A stretch of 64,000 bases of DNA, from assembly GCA_040902925.1 (NCBI GenBank), contig JBBDWJ010000288.1:1-64000 (forward strand), read 5' to 3'. The notes below the pieces were generated by a model that did no database searches, was not told the origin of the DNA, and was given only the letters and a program-made list of their open reading frames with translations. Shown in pieces: positions 53,286 through 63,074 of the stretch. Both the position numbers and the translations under genes were made by a program. Each line of letters opens with the position of its first letter. Within the stretch, counting starts at the first letter, position 1. The stretch comes from JBBDWJ01 sp040902925. Its GTDB lineage: Bacteria > Acidobacteriota > Terriglobia > Bryobacterales > UBA6623.

Positions 53286-54037
53286 GACGCCTCTCCGTCG
53301 AAGAGCCTTCGCGCGGTGTTCCACAGAATGTCGCGCCGTGTCTCGACGGGAACGTCAAGGTTGAGGATCTTCGACATCTCCGGGCCGATACTGTCGGGAA
53401 GATCCGAGCCAGCCATCAGCCGCGAAGGTGGCACGTGGGCGAGAACTTCGCGAACGTGATGCGGCATCAGCGACGACAACTCGATGGAGATATTCGGGCA
53501 CACCGTCGCCGCCACGATCGCCTCCGCCGCGTAGATGCCGCCGCCGGCGTGGCCGAGGATGATCGGCAGATCGGGAAACTTGCGCGCCGGCATGATGAAC
53601 AGCGACGGCAGCGCGAACGGAGCGCCCGCCCCGGTGTGGCAGATCACCGGCAAACGGTGCCGCAGCGCCGTCTCGAAAAAGAAATCGCTAGTGCTCGATA
53701 TCGGATTGAGGGCCTGGTACTGCGGCTGCAATTTCAGGGCGCGGAAGCCGAGCTCTTCGGCGCAGCGCCGTACCTCGTCCCGAAATTCCTGCTCGGGGAT
53801 AAACGGATAGACACAGGCCGCGCCGGCGAAGCGGTCAGGATGCGCCCGAACCGCGGCGGCGATTTCGTCGTGAGCGGCGCGGTGATCTTCGACTACCGGA
53901 AACGGGATCACCATCGAGCGGTCGATGCCAAAGGCATCCATGGCGGCAAGAAGCTGGTCGGCTGAACAACGGCGCCCGCTGTGGCGCGCCGTGCCGACGT
54001 GCGTGTGCGTGTCGTAGATCGAAAAGCCGTCTTTCAT
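53282..54037 (-). CDS. Amidohydrolase-2 family metal-dependent hydrolase
   Basis: This 251-residue TIM-barrel hydrolase has the metal-binding IYDTHTHVG near the N-terminus. It also has a RALKLQPQYQALNP strand, RLPVICHTGAG and PIILGHAGGGIYAAEAI. The late aspartate lies in LMAGSDLPDS. This fits the amidohydrolase-2 group, which includes decarboxylases of aromatic acids and lactone hydrolases. The gene is the middle of a three-gene unit: it follows a decarboxylating dehydrogenase by 28 bases and overlaps the MFS gene. A carboxylic acid or lactone substrate is the best guess. Confidence 0.87.
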   Translation of the reverse strand: MKDGFSIYDTHTHVGTARHSGRRCSADQLLAAMDAFGIDRSMVIPFPVVEDHRAAHDEIAAAVRAHPDRFAGAACVYPFIPEQEFRDEVRRCAEELGFRALKLQPQYQALNPISSTSDFFFETALRHRLPVICHTGAGAPFALPSLFIMPARKFPDLPIILGHAGGGIYAAEAIVAATVCPNISIELSSLMPHHVREVLAHVPPSRLMAGSDLPDSIGPEMSKILNLDVPVETRRDILWNTARRLFDGEAS

Positions 54038-54065
54038 GCGGAGAGCGCCATTTCAGGCGGCCGTT

Positions 54066-55130
54066 TCAGGCGGATAACGCCGCGGAGATCCGGTCGCCCA
54101 TCTCGGTCGTGGTCGCCGGGCCGCCGAGGTCGCGAGTGCGGTTTTCCGGTTTCGCGGGATCGAGAACCGCTTTGACAGCATCACGAATCGCGGCGGCGCC
54201 GCGAAGTGTTTCCGGATGAGCGAGCCATTCTAGCATCATGGCCGCCGAAAGAATCGCGGCCACCGGATTAGCGATGCCCTGGCCCGCGATGTCGGGGGCA
54301 GACCCATGCGACGGCTGAAACACCGCATGCTTGTCGCCGATATCGGCGGAAGGCGCCAGCCCCATCCCACCGACCAGTCCGGCGGCCAGGTCGGAAAGGA
54401 TGTCACCAAACAGGTTCTCGGTGACGATGACGTCGAAAGTGTCAGGACGCTGCACCAGGTACAGGCTGGCGGCGTCGACGTAAATTCTCTCGGGGTGCGC
54501 CTCTGGAAACTCGCTGCTGACCTCGTCAAATATCTGGCGGAAATAAGCCATCGAGGGCAGCACGTTGGATTTGTCGACGAGCGTGACACGGTTCCGGCGG
54601 CGAGAGGCTTCGCGGAAGGCGGCGCGGAACAGCCGCTCAGCGCCGTGACGCGAAATTCGCAGCGAATCGATGACTTCAACCGCGCCGGGCGTATAGAAGT
54701 TCTTCCGCGAGTAGAACAGCCCTTCGGTGTTTTCGCGCACGATGACGAAGTCGATTTCGCCGGCGGCGCGCGATTTGAGCGGCGAGTGGGCGGGATCGTA
54801 AAGATAAACGGGGCGCAGACCGCAGTAGAGGTCGAGCTGTTCGCGAAGATCCAGTTGAGGAGCCATCTCGGTGCCCATGGGTCCGCGCACATCCGGCAAG
54901 CCCATCGCTCCGAGCAGGATGGCGTCGTGCTGCTTGATGGCCTCGAAGGTTTCGGGCGGCATGGGGTTGCCGCTCTTCAGGTACTCGCCGGCCCCGACGG
55001 AGTAGTGTTGGAACTCGAAACGTATCCCGTTGAGGCGGCGTTCGAGAGCCCGCAGAACCTTGACGGCTTCGGCGGTGACTTCCGGGCCGATGCCATCGCC
55101 GGGAAGGGTCGCAATGCTGTAGGTGCTCAT
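54066..55130 (-). CDS. Isopropylmalate/tartrate dehydrogenase family enzyme
   Basis: This 354-residue NAD-dependent decarboxylating dehydrogenase begins YSIATLPGDGIGPEVTAEAV. It has LREQLDLYCGLRPVYLYDP, FVIVRENTEGLFYSRKNFY, DKSNVLP, VTENLFGDILSDLAAGLVGG and QPSHGSAPDIAGQGIANP. True LeuB has a different motif before the arginine pair, so tartrate dehydrogenase or a homologue is likelier, though this is not certain. The start is ATG 55130; the longer frame to 55328 overlaps the next gene. Context with a hydrolase and an MFS transporter suggests catabolism of a hydroxy acid. Confidence 0.85.
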   Translation of the reverse strand: MSTYSIATLPGDGIGPEVTAEAVKVLRALERRLNGIRFEFQHYSVGAGEYLKSGNPMPPETFEAIKQHDAILLGAMGLPDVRGPMGTEMAPQLDLREQLDLYCGLRPVYLYDPAHSPLKSRAAGEIDFVIVRENTEGLFYSRKNFYTPGAVEVIDSLRISRHGAERLFRAAFREASRRRNRVTLVDKSNVLPSMAYFRQIFDEVSSEFPEAHPERIYVDAASLYLVQRPDTFDVIVTENLFGDILSDLAAGLVGGMGLAPSADIGDKHAVFQPSHGSAPDIAGQGIANPVAAILSAAMMLEWLAHPETLRGAAAIRDAVKAVLDPAKPENRTRDLGGPATTTEMGDRISAALSA

Positions 55131-55183
55131 CAGGGATGAGTATCGCCGATGGCGGAAGGCAATAGGGAGGACGGGTTCGGATG

Positions 55184-56857
55184 CTAGCGTTTCTCGGAAT
55201 AGCGGATGACCGGCTCGAGCAGGTTGTCGACGGGAGCGAAATCGTCGGTCAGCACCAGCCCTCCCGAGCGTTCGCGAAGCGCGGTCAGTTGCTCGGTCTC
55301 CAGCAGAATGCCGGGATAGCGATACCAATCATACTTTTCAAACGGTAAAGGGCGGCCCGAGCCCACCACGACGAACGTGTCGCGGCCATCGTCGTCCGTC
55401 GGCTGGGTCACCGTCGTGCCCAATACGTAAACGTAGGGAAAGGTCTTCTCGAACGTGTTGAGCATCGCGCCCAGAAACCGGCTGGAGCGATAAATGTCGA
55501 TTACGTTCGCGAAAAAAACGCCGTCGGCGGGCATCAAGCGACGTGCCTTTTCATTGAACTCGTGAGTTGTCAGGTGGAAAGGCGGCGAGTAGTGGTTGAA
55601 GGCGTCGCCGTAGACGAAATCGAACCGCCCAACGTCTCGCCCTTCTTGCAGGGCCATCAGCAGATTGTCGACGTGGTTGCGGGCGTCAAGATTGAAAATC
55701 TCCATCGGCGTATCGAGCTCGAGGCCGAAAGCCGCGTATGCCGCTCGCGTAACCGCCGGATCCAGCTCGGCTACTTCCATGTACGCCCCAGGGAAACGCC
55801 GCAGCATCCAGCGCGGGAAGACGAATCCGCCGCCGCCCAGCGACAGCGCCCGCGGTTTGCGCTCGGCGGGCCAATCGCGCGTCGCCAACTCGGTGAGGCC
55901 GGCGTAGACCTCTTCGTATTCGTATTGCAGCCGCTCCGGATCCGCCATGTCGATGTAGGCGTGGATAAGATAGTCCAGCGTCAACGAACGGGTTTTGCCC
56001 TCCATCTCGGGTTCGTCTTCGACGCGGATAAACGAATACTGCGACTCTTCCTGAAAGTGGATGTTCGCGCTGACGCCGTCGCGTAGCCCCAGCCGCATCC
56101 CGATGGTCTTGCTGAATGCCCACGGTCCCATCGCGGCCACAAAACATGCGATCACGATGCCGCTCCAGATGTAGGGCATGAGACTCTTGGCGCCAAACAA
56201 CAACGCCATGGCCAGAAGGATCGCGGCCACGCTGAGCAACACTGTCACCGTGCCCATGTGTGCAATGAGGAAATACCCGGTGAGAAACGTTCCCACGATG
56301 CTGCCGACCGCACCCCAGGAATAAATGCTCCCGACCGTGCGGCCTGTCTGCCGGTTCATCTCGAGAGCCATCTTGGCGGCTACCGGGCTAATAGTGCCCA
56401 TCATCGCCGACGGCACGAAAAACACGAAGAAGACGTGCATCGCGATCCGCATCGCCCACTCCTGGCCGCGCAAAAACTGGGCGTTGCCGATGCGGTCGTT
56501 GAGCAAAGGAATCAACAGGCAGGTTGCCGACGCAAGCAGAAACAACGAAGCCAACGCTTCCCGTGACCGGTAGCGGTCGGCCAGCCGGCCCCCGATGTAG
56601 TTTCCGGCGGCGATGCCGGCGAGCACGATACCGATAACGGACGTCCAGGTATAGAGCGAGCTGCCGACATGGCGGGCGATCAATCGCCCGGCGACCAACT
56701 CAACCACCATGATGCAAAGGCTCGACATGAAAACGGTGAGATTGGGAACGATCCAGGCCCAACGCCCCGCCTCAACCGGCGTGGCGGCTTCCGATTCGCG
56801 GTTGGGCGCCGGTTCCGGATCGTTGTGCACCGGCAGTGGTTGAGTGGGAGTTGCCAT
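55184..56857 (-). CDS. Membrane protein with spermidine-synthase-like domain (fused MFS/spermidine synthase)
   Basis: This 557-residue protein has about seven helices in the first 260 residues (VFMSSLCIMVVELVAGRLIARHVG, SVIGIVLAGIAAGNYIGGRLADRY, GSIYSWGAVGSIVGTFLTGYFLI). A soluble domain resembling the spermidine synthase fold follows (RALSLGGGGFVFPRWMLRRF, EVAELDPAVTRAAYAAFGL, FDFVYGDAFNHYSPPFHLTT). This domain order is widespread in bacteria, and the reaction is not established. The GGGG motif and D-P-A-V region match the SAM or dcSAM site. Polyamine synthesis is one option and other aminopropylation or a non-catalytic role another. Confidence 0.85.
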   Translation of the reverse strand: MATPTQPLPVHNDPEPAPNRESEAATPVEAGRWAWIVPNLTVFMSSLCIMVVELVAGRLIARHVGSSLYTWTSVIGIVLAGIAAGNYIGGRLADRYRSREALASLFLLASATCLLIPLLNDRIGNAQFLRGQEWAMRIAMHVFFVFFVPSAMMGTISPVAAKMALEMNRQTGRTVGSIYSWGAVGSIVGTFLTGYFLIAHMGTVTVLLSVAAILLAMALLFGAKSLMPYIWSGIVIACFVAAMGPWAFSKTIGMRLGLRDGVSANIHFQEESQYSFIRVEDEPEMEGKTRSLTLDYLIHAYIDMADPERLQYEYEEVYAGLTELATRDWPAERKPRALSLGGGGFVFPRWMLRRFPGAYMEVAELDPAVTRAAYAAFGLELDTPMEIFNLDARNHVDNLLMALQEGRDVGRFDFVYGDAFNHYSPPFHLTTHEFNEKARRLMPADGVFFANVIDIYRSSRFLGAMLNTFEKTFPYVYVLGTTVTQPTDDDGRDTFVVVGSGRPLPFEKYDWYRYPGILLETEQLTALRERSGGLVLTDDFAPVDNLLEPVIRYSEKR

Positions 56858-56969
56858 AGAGCTTTGGGATGGTCGAGCTTAGGGATGGTCGGTCTCTGCG
56901 GATTTTTTGGAATGCAAACAGGGGCCGGTCCCGCCCAACCGGTCCGCTCGCCTGCTCCAGAGTACTCCC

Positions 56970-58154
56970 TTACGACGCATGGCCTTGCTGCGAGGTAACA
57001 CGGCGATAGATTTGCAGTACCTTTTGCGCCGAGCGGTCCCAGCTAAAGCGCTGAACCTGCTTGTATCCGCGGCGGACCAGCTCCTCGCGGAATTCGTCGT
57101 CGAGCAGCACCTGCCGCAAGCCGCGCGCGATGTCGAAGACATTTTCCGGGTTGACCAAAACCGCGGCGTTGCCGACGGCTTCGGGCAGCGCGGAAACGCT
57201 CGACGTGACCACCGGCGTACCCTGCGACATCGCTTCCAGCGGCGGCAGGCCAAACCCTTCGTGGAGCGAAGGAAACAGGAACGCCACGGCGGACTCGTAA
57301 AAGACCCGCAGCGTTTCGAGCGGCACAAAACCCAGAAACCGTACCCAATGCTGAATGCGCGTTCGCATCACCGCGTGGCGCACCTCCGGAAAATTGCTTA
57401 ACTCGTCGCCGATCACAATTAGCCGCAGATTCCGATACTTCGGGTGGTTTTCCAGCTCGGCTTTGACGACTCCGAACGCCTCAATGAGGCGAGGAACGTT
57501 CTTGTGCACCTGGATGCGGCCGGCATAGAGTACAAACGGATCGTGAATCTGATAGCGGGTCAGCGTGCGGTGGCGCTCCTCATCCGTGACAGGCTGTGCG
57601 AGCTCCTGGTCCACGGCGTCGGGCACGACTTCGATCTTTTCCGGAGCAAGGCCGAGATGCTTGACAGCGTCGCGTTTGGTGGCTTCCGACACCGTCAATA
57701 CTTGCGCCGCGCGCCGCAGCCCATGCGCCAAATGATGGCGCCGGATGCGCCGGCTGGTCGCCGTGGAGCCTTCCTCGGGAAACAGAATGTTATTCAAATC
57801 GTGCAGCGTGGCAACATAAATGCCTGGCAGCACGTAAGGCACCCAACGGTGGGGCATATGAAAAACATCGAGCCCCAGCCGCCGCAGTTGCAGCCAGTAG
57901 GTGAAATGAGTCGAGCGCGAGTTGTAGCTGTGCGGATAAATCTCGGAGCGAAAGTGTGGCGGCAGGCTTCCCAAGCTCTCGAACTGCCCGGGCCGGCCGA
58001 TCAGAATGTACTCTTCCTCGCCCGGCAGCCGCGCCAGTGCCTGAACCAGATTCTTGATGTAGGTGCCGACGCCGAACTCGCCGCCGCGCCGGATATCGAT
58101 GCCCACTACTAACGGGCCATCGCCGCCGCTATCGGCCGCACGCAGCGCGTCCAT
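56970..58154 (-). CDS. Glycosyltransferase family 4 protein
   Basis: This is a 394-residue GT-B enzyme. The N-terminal domain starts LVVGIDIRRGGEFGVGTYIKNLVQAL. The donor domain has FVLYAGRIQVHKNVPRLIEAF and the retaining-GT4 signature FPSLHEGFGLPPLEAMSQGTP with the following SALPEAVGNAAVLV block. It has no membrane segment. The sugar and acceptor are unknown, and cell-surface polysaccharide assembly is likely. The start is ATG 58154; the frame is open to 58253. It is divergent from proS across about 300 bases. Confidence 0.9.
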   Translation of the reverse strand: MDALRAADSGGDGPLVVGIDIRRGGEFGVGTYIKNLVQALARLPGEEEYILIGRPGQFESLGSLPPHFRSEIYPHSYNSRSTHFTYWLQLRRLGLDVFHMPHRWVPYVLPGIYVATLHDLNNILFPEEGSTATSRRIRRHHLAHGLRRAAQVLTVSEATKRDAVKHLGLAPEKIEVVPDAVDQELAQPVTDEERHRTLTRYQIHDPFVLYAGRIQVHKNVPRLIEAFGVVKAELENHPKYRNLRLIVIGDELSNFPEVRHAVMRTRIQHWVRFLGFVPLETLRVFYESAVAFLFPSLHEGFGLPPLEAMSQGTPVVTSSVSALPEAVGNAAVLVNPENVFDIARGLRQVLLDDEFREELVRRGYKQVQRFSWDRSAQKVLQIYRRVTSQQGHAS

Positions 58155-58456
58155 CTCTCGTCGCGGTTGCGGCGAGAGAGCTTGGCCGGTTTTTGCGGGC
58201 GTAGCTGACACGGAATGCCAAGGAAACGCGACCGCGGAACAGCATCCAACCACTCTGGCTGCGCCAAGGAAGCGTCAATCCAGGATGCCGATGCGATGGC
58301 ACACCCCCAGCGTCGGGGCGCACCCGCATCGCGGAATGCAGCATGTTGGAACCGTCGCGGCCGGCTGAGACGCGCCAAAGAGCGCGCCACTGCTGGCATT
58401 TTAGCATGCTACAATAAGCAGTTTTTGGCTCTGAACCGCCTCTTCCTCCCTCCTAT
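58155..58456. other. Divergent intergenic region between the glycosyltransferase and proS
   Basis: This stretch of about 300 bases should hold promoters for both neighbours. A TACAAT hexamer at 58410-58415, 41 bases before the proS start, is a possible -10 for proS, but I found no matching -35. No repeat or RNA gene is apparent. Confidence 0.4.
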
Positions 58457-60178
58457 ATGCGCTGGAATCAGTTATTTATCCCCACTCTCCGTGAAACACC
58501 CAGCGAAGCGGAGGTCATCAGCCATCAACTGCTGCTGCGCGCCGGATATGTTCGCCAACTCGCGGCCGGCATCTACAGCTACCTGTTTCTGGCTCGCCGC
58601 TCGCTGCTGAAAATCGAGCGCATCGTGCGCGAAGAGATGGACCGCATCGGCGCGCAGGAGATGTTTCTGCCCGAGCTCCATCCCAGCGAGTTGTGGAAAG
58701 AGAGCGGCCGGTGGGACCTGATGGGGCCGGACATGTTCCGCCTCAAAGACCGTTGGGGACGCGATCTGTGTCTTGGCATGACCGAGGAAGAGGTCATGAC
58801 CTCGATCGCCCGCGGCGAGCTGCGCAGCTACAAGCAATTACCGCAGATCTGGTACCAGATTCAGGCCAAGTTTCGCGATGAACCGCGGCCTAAATCGGGA
58901 TTGATGCGAGTCCGCCGTTTCACGATGAAAGACTCCTATTCGTTCGACATCGACGCCGCCGGCCTCGACATCAGCTACCAAAAGCACCACGACGCCTATT
59001 GCCGCATCCTGGATCGCTGCGGGTTGAAGTATCTTCCCGTCGAGGCGCATTCGGGGGCGATGGGCGGCTCGCAATCGCACGAGTTCGCAGTGCCGTCGCG
59101 GGCCGGCGAAGACGTTGTCGTGTTCTGCGAGGCCTGCGGATACAAGGCAAATATCGAGAAAGCGAAGGCCGTTCCCAAGCCTCCGCCGCAACCCGATCCG
59201 CCGGACGACGCGAAGCCGGAGGAGTTTGCGACCCCCGACCGCAAGACCATCGCCGAGGTCGCGGAATTCGACGGCCTGCCGGAAACCTCGCACATCAAGA
59301 CGCTCGTGATGATGGCCGGCGCGCGTCGTGTCATGCTGCTGTTGCGCGGCGATCATCAGCTCAACGAAGCAAAGCTGAGCTCGTTGCTCGAAACCGCGAA
59401 CGCCCGCCCGGCGCAGCCCGAAGAGCTGCGCGACTGGCTCGGGGCCGACGCCGGCTCGCTGGGCCCGGTTGGTGCAACGGGTATCGAAATCTTCGCCGAC
59501 GAAGCGCTCGAGGGCCGCCGCAACATGATCGCCGGAGCCAACAAAGACGGCTACCACTTGCGCAACGTGACCCCGGGCCGCGACTTTCAGGCGCGCATCG
59601 CCGACCTTCGCGAAGTCGAGGAGGGTGATGGTTGCATCAACGACCCCGCGCAACCCGTCAAGTGCCTCAAGTGCATCGAGGTCGGGCACATCTTCAAACT
59701 CGGGTACCGCTATTCGGAATCGATGGGACTTCGCGTGCTTGGCGTCGAGGGCAAGGAAGTCACGCCGATCATGGGCTCTTACGGGCTCGGCATCGAGCGC
59801 GTGCTGACCGCGGCCATCGAACAGAGCAGCGACGAAGCCGGCATCGTTCTGCCGCCGCCGATCGCTCCTTTCGAAGTCGTTATAACCCCGGTCAACCTCA
59901 AGCAAGATGAGCAGCGCGTAGCCGCCGAGCAGTTGTACAGCGAATGTCTGGCCCTCGGCATCGACACGCTATTGGACGACCGCGCCGAGCGCGCCGGCGT
60001 GAAATTCACCGATGCGGAACTGATTGGAATTCCGTTTCGCATCACGGTCGGCAAGAAGATTTCCGACGGCGTAGTCGAGGTTGTGGAGCGCTCGACACGT
60101 CAGTCCCTCGATGTTAAAATGGAAGCAGCGCCCAAGCTGCTGAAGCAAAAGCTCGAAGAGAGTCTCGTCAAGGCCTGA
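58457..60178 (+). CDS. proS: Prolyl-tRNA synthetase
   Basis: ProS charges tRNA-Pro. The 573-residue bacterial class II enzyme starts RWNQLFIPTLRETPSEAEVISHQLLLRAG and has motif 2 (YKQLPQIWYQIQAKFRDEPRP with R-P-K-S-G-L-M-R-x-R). A YbaK-like insertion editing domain occupies the middle (about residues 220-390, e.g. SHIKTLVMMAGARRVMLLLRGD). Motif 3 follows in MGSYGLGIERVLTAAIEQS, and the C-terminal anticodon-binding domain includes LGIDTLLDDRAERAGVKF. A tRNA-Pro gene lies 2.9 kb downstream. The protein is complete and ends at 60178. Confidence 0.96.
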   Translation: MRWNQLFIPTLRETPSEAEVISHQLLLRAGYVRQLAAGIYSYLFLARRSLLKIERIVREEMDRIGAQEMFLPELHPSELWKESGRWDLMGPDMFRLKDRWGRDLCLGMTEEEVMTSIARGELRSYKQLPQIWYQIQAKFRDEPRPKSGLMRVRRFTMKDSYSFDIDAAGLDISYQKHHDAYCRILDRCGLKYLPVEAHSGAMGGSQSHEFAVPSRAGEDVVVFCEACGYKANIEKAKAVPKPPPQPDPPDDAKPEEFATPDRKTIAEVAEFDGLPETSHIKTLVMMAGARRVMLLLRGDHQLNEAKLSSLLETANARPAQPEELRDWLGADAGSLGPVGATGIEIFADEALEGRRNMIAGANKDGYHLRNVTPGRDFQARIADLREVEEGDGCINDPAQPVKCLKCIEVGHIFKLGYRYSESMGLRVLGVEGKEVTPIMGSYGLGIERVLTAAIEQSSDEAGIVLPPPIAPFEVVITPVNLKQDEQRVAAEQLYSECLALGIDTLLDDRAERAGVKFTDAELIGIPFRITVGKKISDGVVEVVERSTRQSLDVKMEAAPKLLKQKLEESLVKA

Positions 60179-60330
60179 ACCGTCCCCGCAACAGGGCAGG
60201 TGACCAGAGAACGACATTCGCGCGCTGCGTCTGGAGATGTCCGGCGTTCGCGGGCGTAAATGATTTGACGGAGGAGCATGGCAGTGGATGCGCGGGACGC
60301 GTGAGCATCCCGTGACCCGCCAGCCGATCG

Positions 60331-62940
60331 ATGAGCATGCGAAAAGGTTCTCCTGGCAGCAAGAAGTGGGCGTTTCGCAGTTCACTCCCCGGCAAAGTTC
60401 TACGCTTGGCCGGCAGCCCCGCCGGCAAGGTTCTGCTCGCCGCCTTCCTGATCCTGAGTGTCACTGCCTTGGCCGTTTTCGGCCATTTTTATTGGAAGTA
60501 CTCCAAGGTCATTGACGCCAAGCTTGTCGATGGCCCGTTCAACCAGGCTTCCAGGATATTGGCCGCTCCCAACCCGCTCTACGTCGGGGATGAAATTACG
60601 CCCGCGGAAGTGCTTTCGCGATTGCGCAATGCCGGCTATTCCGACTCGCGCCATAATCGTGTCGGGCACTTTCTGGTCAAGGACGACGCGCTCGAAGTTT
60701 ACCCTGGGCCGCTTTCTTACTTCGCGCAGGAACCCGCCGTTCTCTACTTCGAAGACAACCATGTGACGCGGGTTGTTTCTCTCAATGACAACACGCCGCA
60801 GACGGTGTACGAGCTCGAGCCGGAGTTGATCACGAACCTGTTCGATAAGGATCGCTCGAAGCGGCGGCTCTATCGTTACGACGAGTTTCCGCCGGTGTTG
60901 GTCAATGCGATCGTGGCGATCGAGGACCATCGTTTTTTCGATCACAGTGGCATTGACGTCATCCGCACCACCAAGGCGGCGTGGGATGGGTTGATGGAAT
61001 GGCGTCTGCCGCGTGGTACCTCAACGCTCACGCAGCAACTGTCGCTGCAGTTCTTTCTCGCCAGAGAAGAAAAGTGGCACGACAAGCTAGCTCGCAAGCT
61101 GGCGGAGTTGATGATTGCGTTTCAATTGGAAGGCCGCCTGACCAAACAGCAGATCTTTCAGTACTACGCGAATCAGATTCCGCTGGGCCGCATCGGCAGC
61201 TTCAACATCATGGGCATGGGTGAGGCGTCGCGCGCCTACTTCGATAAGGATGTGCGCGAGCTTAACGTGGCGGAAGCAGCAATGCTGGCCGGGTTGATTC
61301 AGCGGCCGAGCTATTTGAACCCCTACCGCCATCCTGAGCGCGCCCGCGAACGCCGCGACACAGTGCTCGCCGCCATGCTGCGTGTTGGATTCATCACGCA
61401 GCCCGAGTATGGCGAAGCGGTAGCCTCCGAAATCGCGCTGGCCCACGGCAAGGTTGAGACCAGCAGCGCGCCCTACTTTGTGGATCTGGTCAACCAGCGC
61501 CTGCAACAGCGTTTCGCCGAGCAGGAGCTGATCACGCAAGACTATTGGGTTTACACGACGCTCGATATGGACCTGCAGCGAGCCGCCGTGGAAGCGATGC
61601 GCAAAGGCATGGCGGAGGTCGACGAAAAGATCGCCAAGCAGCGCCGTTTTCGCGGTAAAGAAGCGCCCAAAGCCCAGGCCGCCCTGGTAGCTCTGGATCC
61701 TCACACCGGCGCGATCAAGGCCATCGTCGGAGGCCGTGACTACGGCGAAAGCCAGCTCAATCGTGTGCTCGCGAACCGGCAGCCCGGTTCGATCTTCAAG
61801 CCCTTCGTATACGCCACCGCGCTGGCCACCGCCCTCGACGAGAACCAGGACTACTCGTCGCAGCGCGAGGTGTTAACCCCGATTTCGCTTGTCGATGACG
61901 TGCCGACGACTTTCTGGTACGACGAGAAACCCTACGAGCCCTCGAATTTCGGCAACCAGATCAACGGCCTGATCACGCTGCGGTACGCCCTGATCCATTC
62001 GGTCAATATCGCCACTGTCAAAATCGCCGAGATGGTGGGCTATGACAAGGTGGCCGATCTGGCACGCGCCGCGGGGATCGGCGACAACATCGAGCCCACC
62101 CCGGCTATCGCCCTCGGCGCCTACGAGGCGACACCGCTACAGATGGCCGGGGCATACACGGTCTTCGTCAACGGTGGCAAAAAAGTAGAGCCGTATTTCA
62201 TCTCGCAGGTGCGCGACTCACCCGGGCGCGCGCTCTATCGTCACTGGCCCGAGGAAAAAGAAGTTCTCGATCCCCGCGTCGCCTACGTCATCACGCACAT
62301 GCTCCAAGACGTGATCAACAAGGGCACGGCCGGGCGCGTGCGCTGGAAGTACGGTTGGAAAGAGCCGTTCGTGGCGGGCAAGACCGGCACCGACGACGAC
62401 GGCTGGTTTGCCGGATTCACCAATAAGTTGGTCTGCGTGGTTTGGGTAGGCTTCGACGACAACATCGACATCAAGCTTGAAGGAGCCGATTCGGCATTGC
62501 CCATCTGGACTGAGTTCATGATGAAGGCCCACGAGCTGCGTCAATACCGCAATCCGGAACCGTTCGCACCGGCCGAAGGAACCGTTACCGTGGACGTCGA
62601 TCCCGAAACGGGCGAGCTTTGTACGGCGGCTTGTCCGGAGCGGTCGACCGAAGTATTCATCGCCGGTTCACAGCCCACCCGCTACGCGCGGCCAGGCGGA
62701 CAGAACTATCTGCTGGCCACTAACGTCGCCGGCTGGGACACCCCATCGGCCGAATCCGAAGATCCGGAGGCCAAGGCCGCAACAGGCCGCGCTGGGTCAG
62801 GGCGTCCTGGCGAGGGCCTGGTCGGCAAACCCGCGATCATCGACGTCCCCGAAGCCAACCAGGCGGGCGCAAACGCAGACGGCGCCCAGCCCAAGAAAAA
62901 GAAGGGCTTCTTCAGCCGCATCCTCGACGTGTTCAAGTAA
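60331..62940 (+). CDS. Class A penicillin-binding protein (PBP1-type)
   Basis: This 869-residue bifunctional peptidoglycan synthase has an N-terminal membrane helix (VLLAAFLILSVTALAVFGHFYW). A UB2H-like region, a GT51 glycosyltransferase domain (IVAIEDHRFFDHSGIDVIRT, RGTSTLTQQLSLQFF) and a transpeptidase domain follow. The transpeptidase domain has the active-site serine in PGSIFKPFVYATAL, then HSVN and KTGT in VAGKTGTDDDGW. Positions are about residues 197, 486, 557 and 683. A Lys-rich C-terminal tail (PKKKKGFFSRIL) is cytosol- or periplasm-directed. It polymerises and cross-links glycan at the inner membrane. The gene follows proS after 152 bases. Confidence 0.96.
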   Translation: MSMRKGSPGSKKWAFRSSLPGKVLRLAGSPAGKVLLAAFLILSVTALAVFGHFYWKYSKVIDAKLVDGPFNQASRILAAPNPLYVGDEITPAEVLSRLRNAGYSDSRHNRVGHFLVKDDALEVYPGPLSYFAQEPAVLYFEDNHVTRVVSLNDNTPQTVYELEPELITNLFDKDRSKRRLYRYDEFPPVLVNAIVAIEDHRFFDHSGIDVIRTTKAAWDGLMEWRLPRGTSTLTQQLSLQFFLAREEKWHDKLARKLAELMIAFQLEGRLTKQQIFQYYANQIPLGRIGSFNIMGMGEASRAYFDKDVRELNVAEAAMLAGLIQRPSYLNPYRHPERARERRDTVLAAMLRVGFITQPEYGEAVASEIALAHGKVETSSAPYFVDLVNQRLQQRFAEQELITQDYWVYTTLDMDLQRAAVEAMRKGMAEVDEKIAKQRRFRGKEAPKAQAALVALDPHTGAIKAIVGGRDYGESQLNRVLANRQPGSIFKPFVYATALATALDENQDYSSQREVLTPISLVDDVPTTFWYDEKPYEPSNFGNQINGLITLRYALIHSVNIATVKIAEMVGYDKVADLARAAGIGDNIEPTPAIALGAYEATPLQMAGAYTVFVNGGKKVEPYFISQVRDSPGRALYRHWPEEKEVLDPRVAYVITHMLQDVINKGTAGRVRWKYGWKEPFVAGKTGTDDDGWFAGFTNKLVCVVWVGFDDNIDIKLEGADSALPIWTEFMMKAHELRQYRNPEPFAPAEGTVTVDVDPETGELCTAACPERSTEVFIAGSQPTRYARPGGQNYLLATNVAGWDTPSAESEDPEAKAATGRAGSGRPGEGLVGKPAIIDVPEANQAGANADGAQPKKKKGFFSRILDVFK

Positions 62941-63033
62941 CCGCAGAAAGGACCGCCAGAGCCTCTCGCAATCGTCAAAACCGGCTGTTCGACGTTGAGT
63001 CGAGCGTATCGCACAGAATCCCGCTGCAGCGCA

Positions 63034-63063
63034 TCGACCTGAACACATCTGGCACGATACAAT
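63034..63063 (+). promoter_or_regulatory. Candidate promoter of tRNA-Pro
   Basis: The -10 TACAAT (63058-63063) lies 18 bases after TCGACC (63034-63039), which matches four of six -35 bases. It ends 11 bases before the tRNA, a suitable distance for direct transcription. Confidence 0.45.
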
Positions 63064-63074
63064 AGCGAAGGGAT

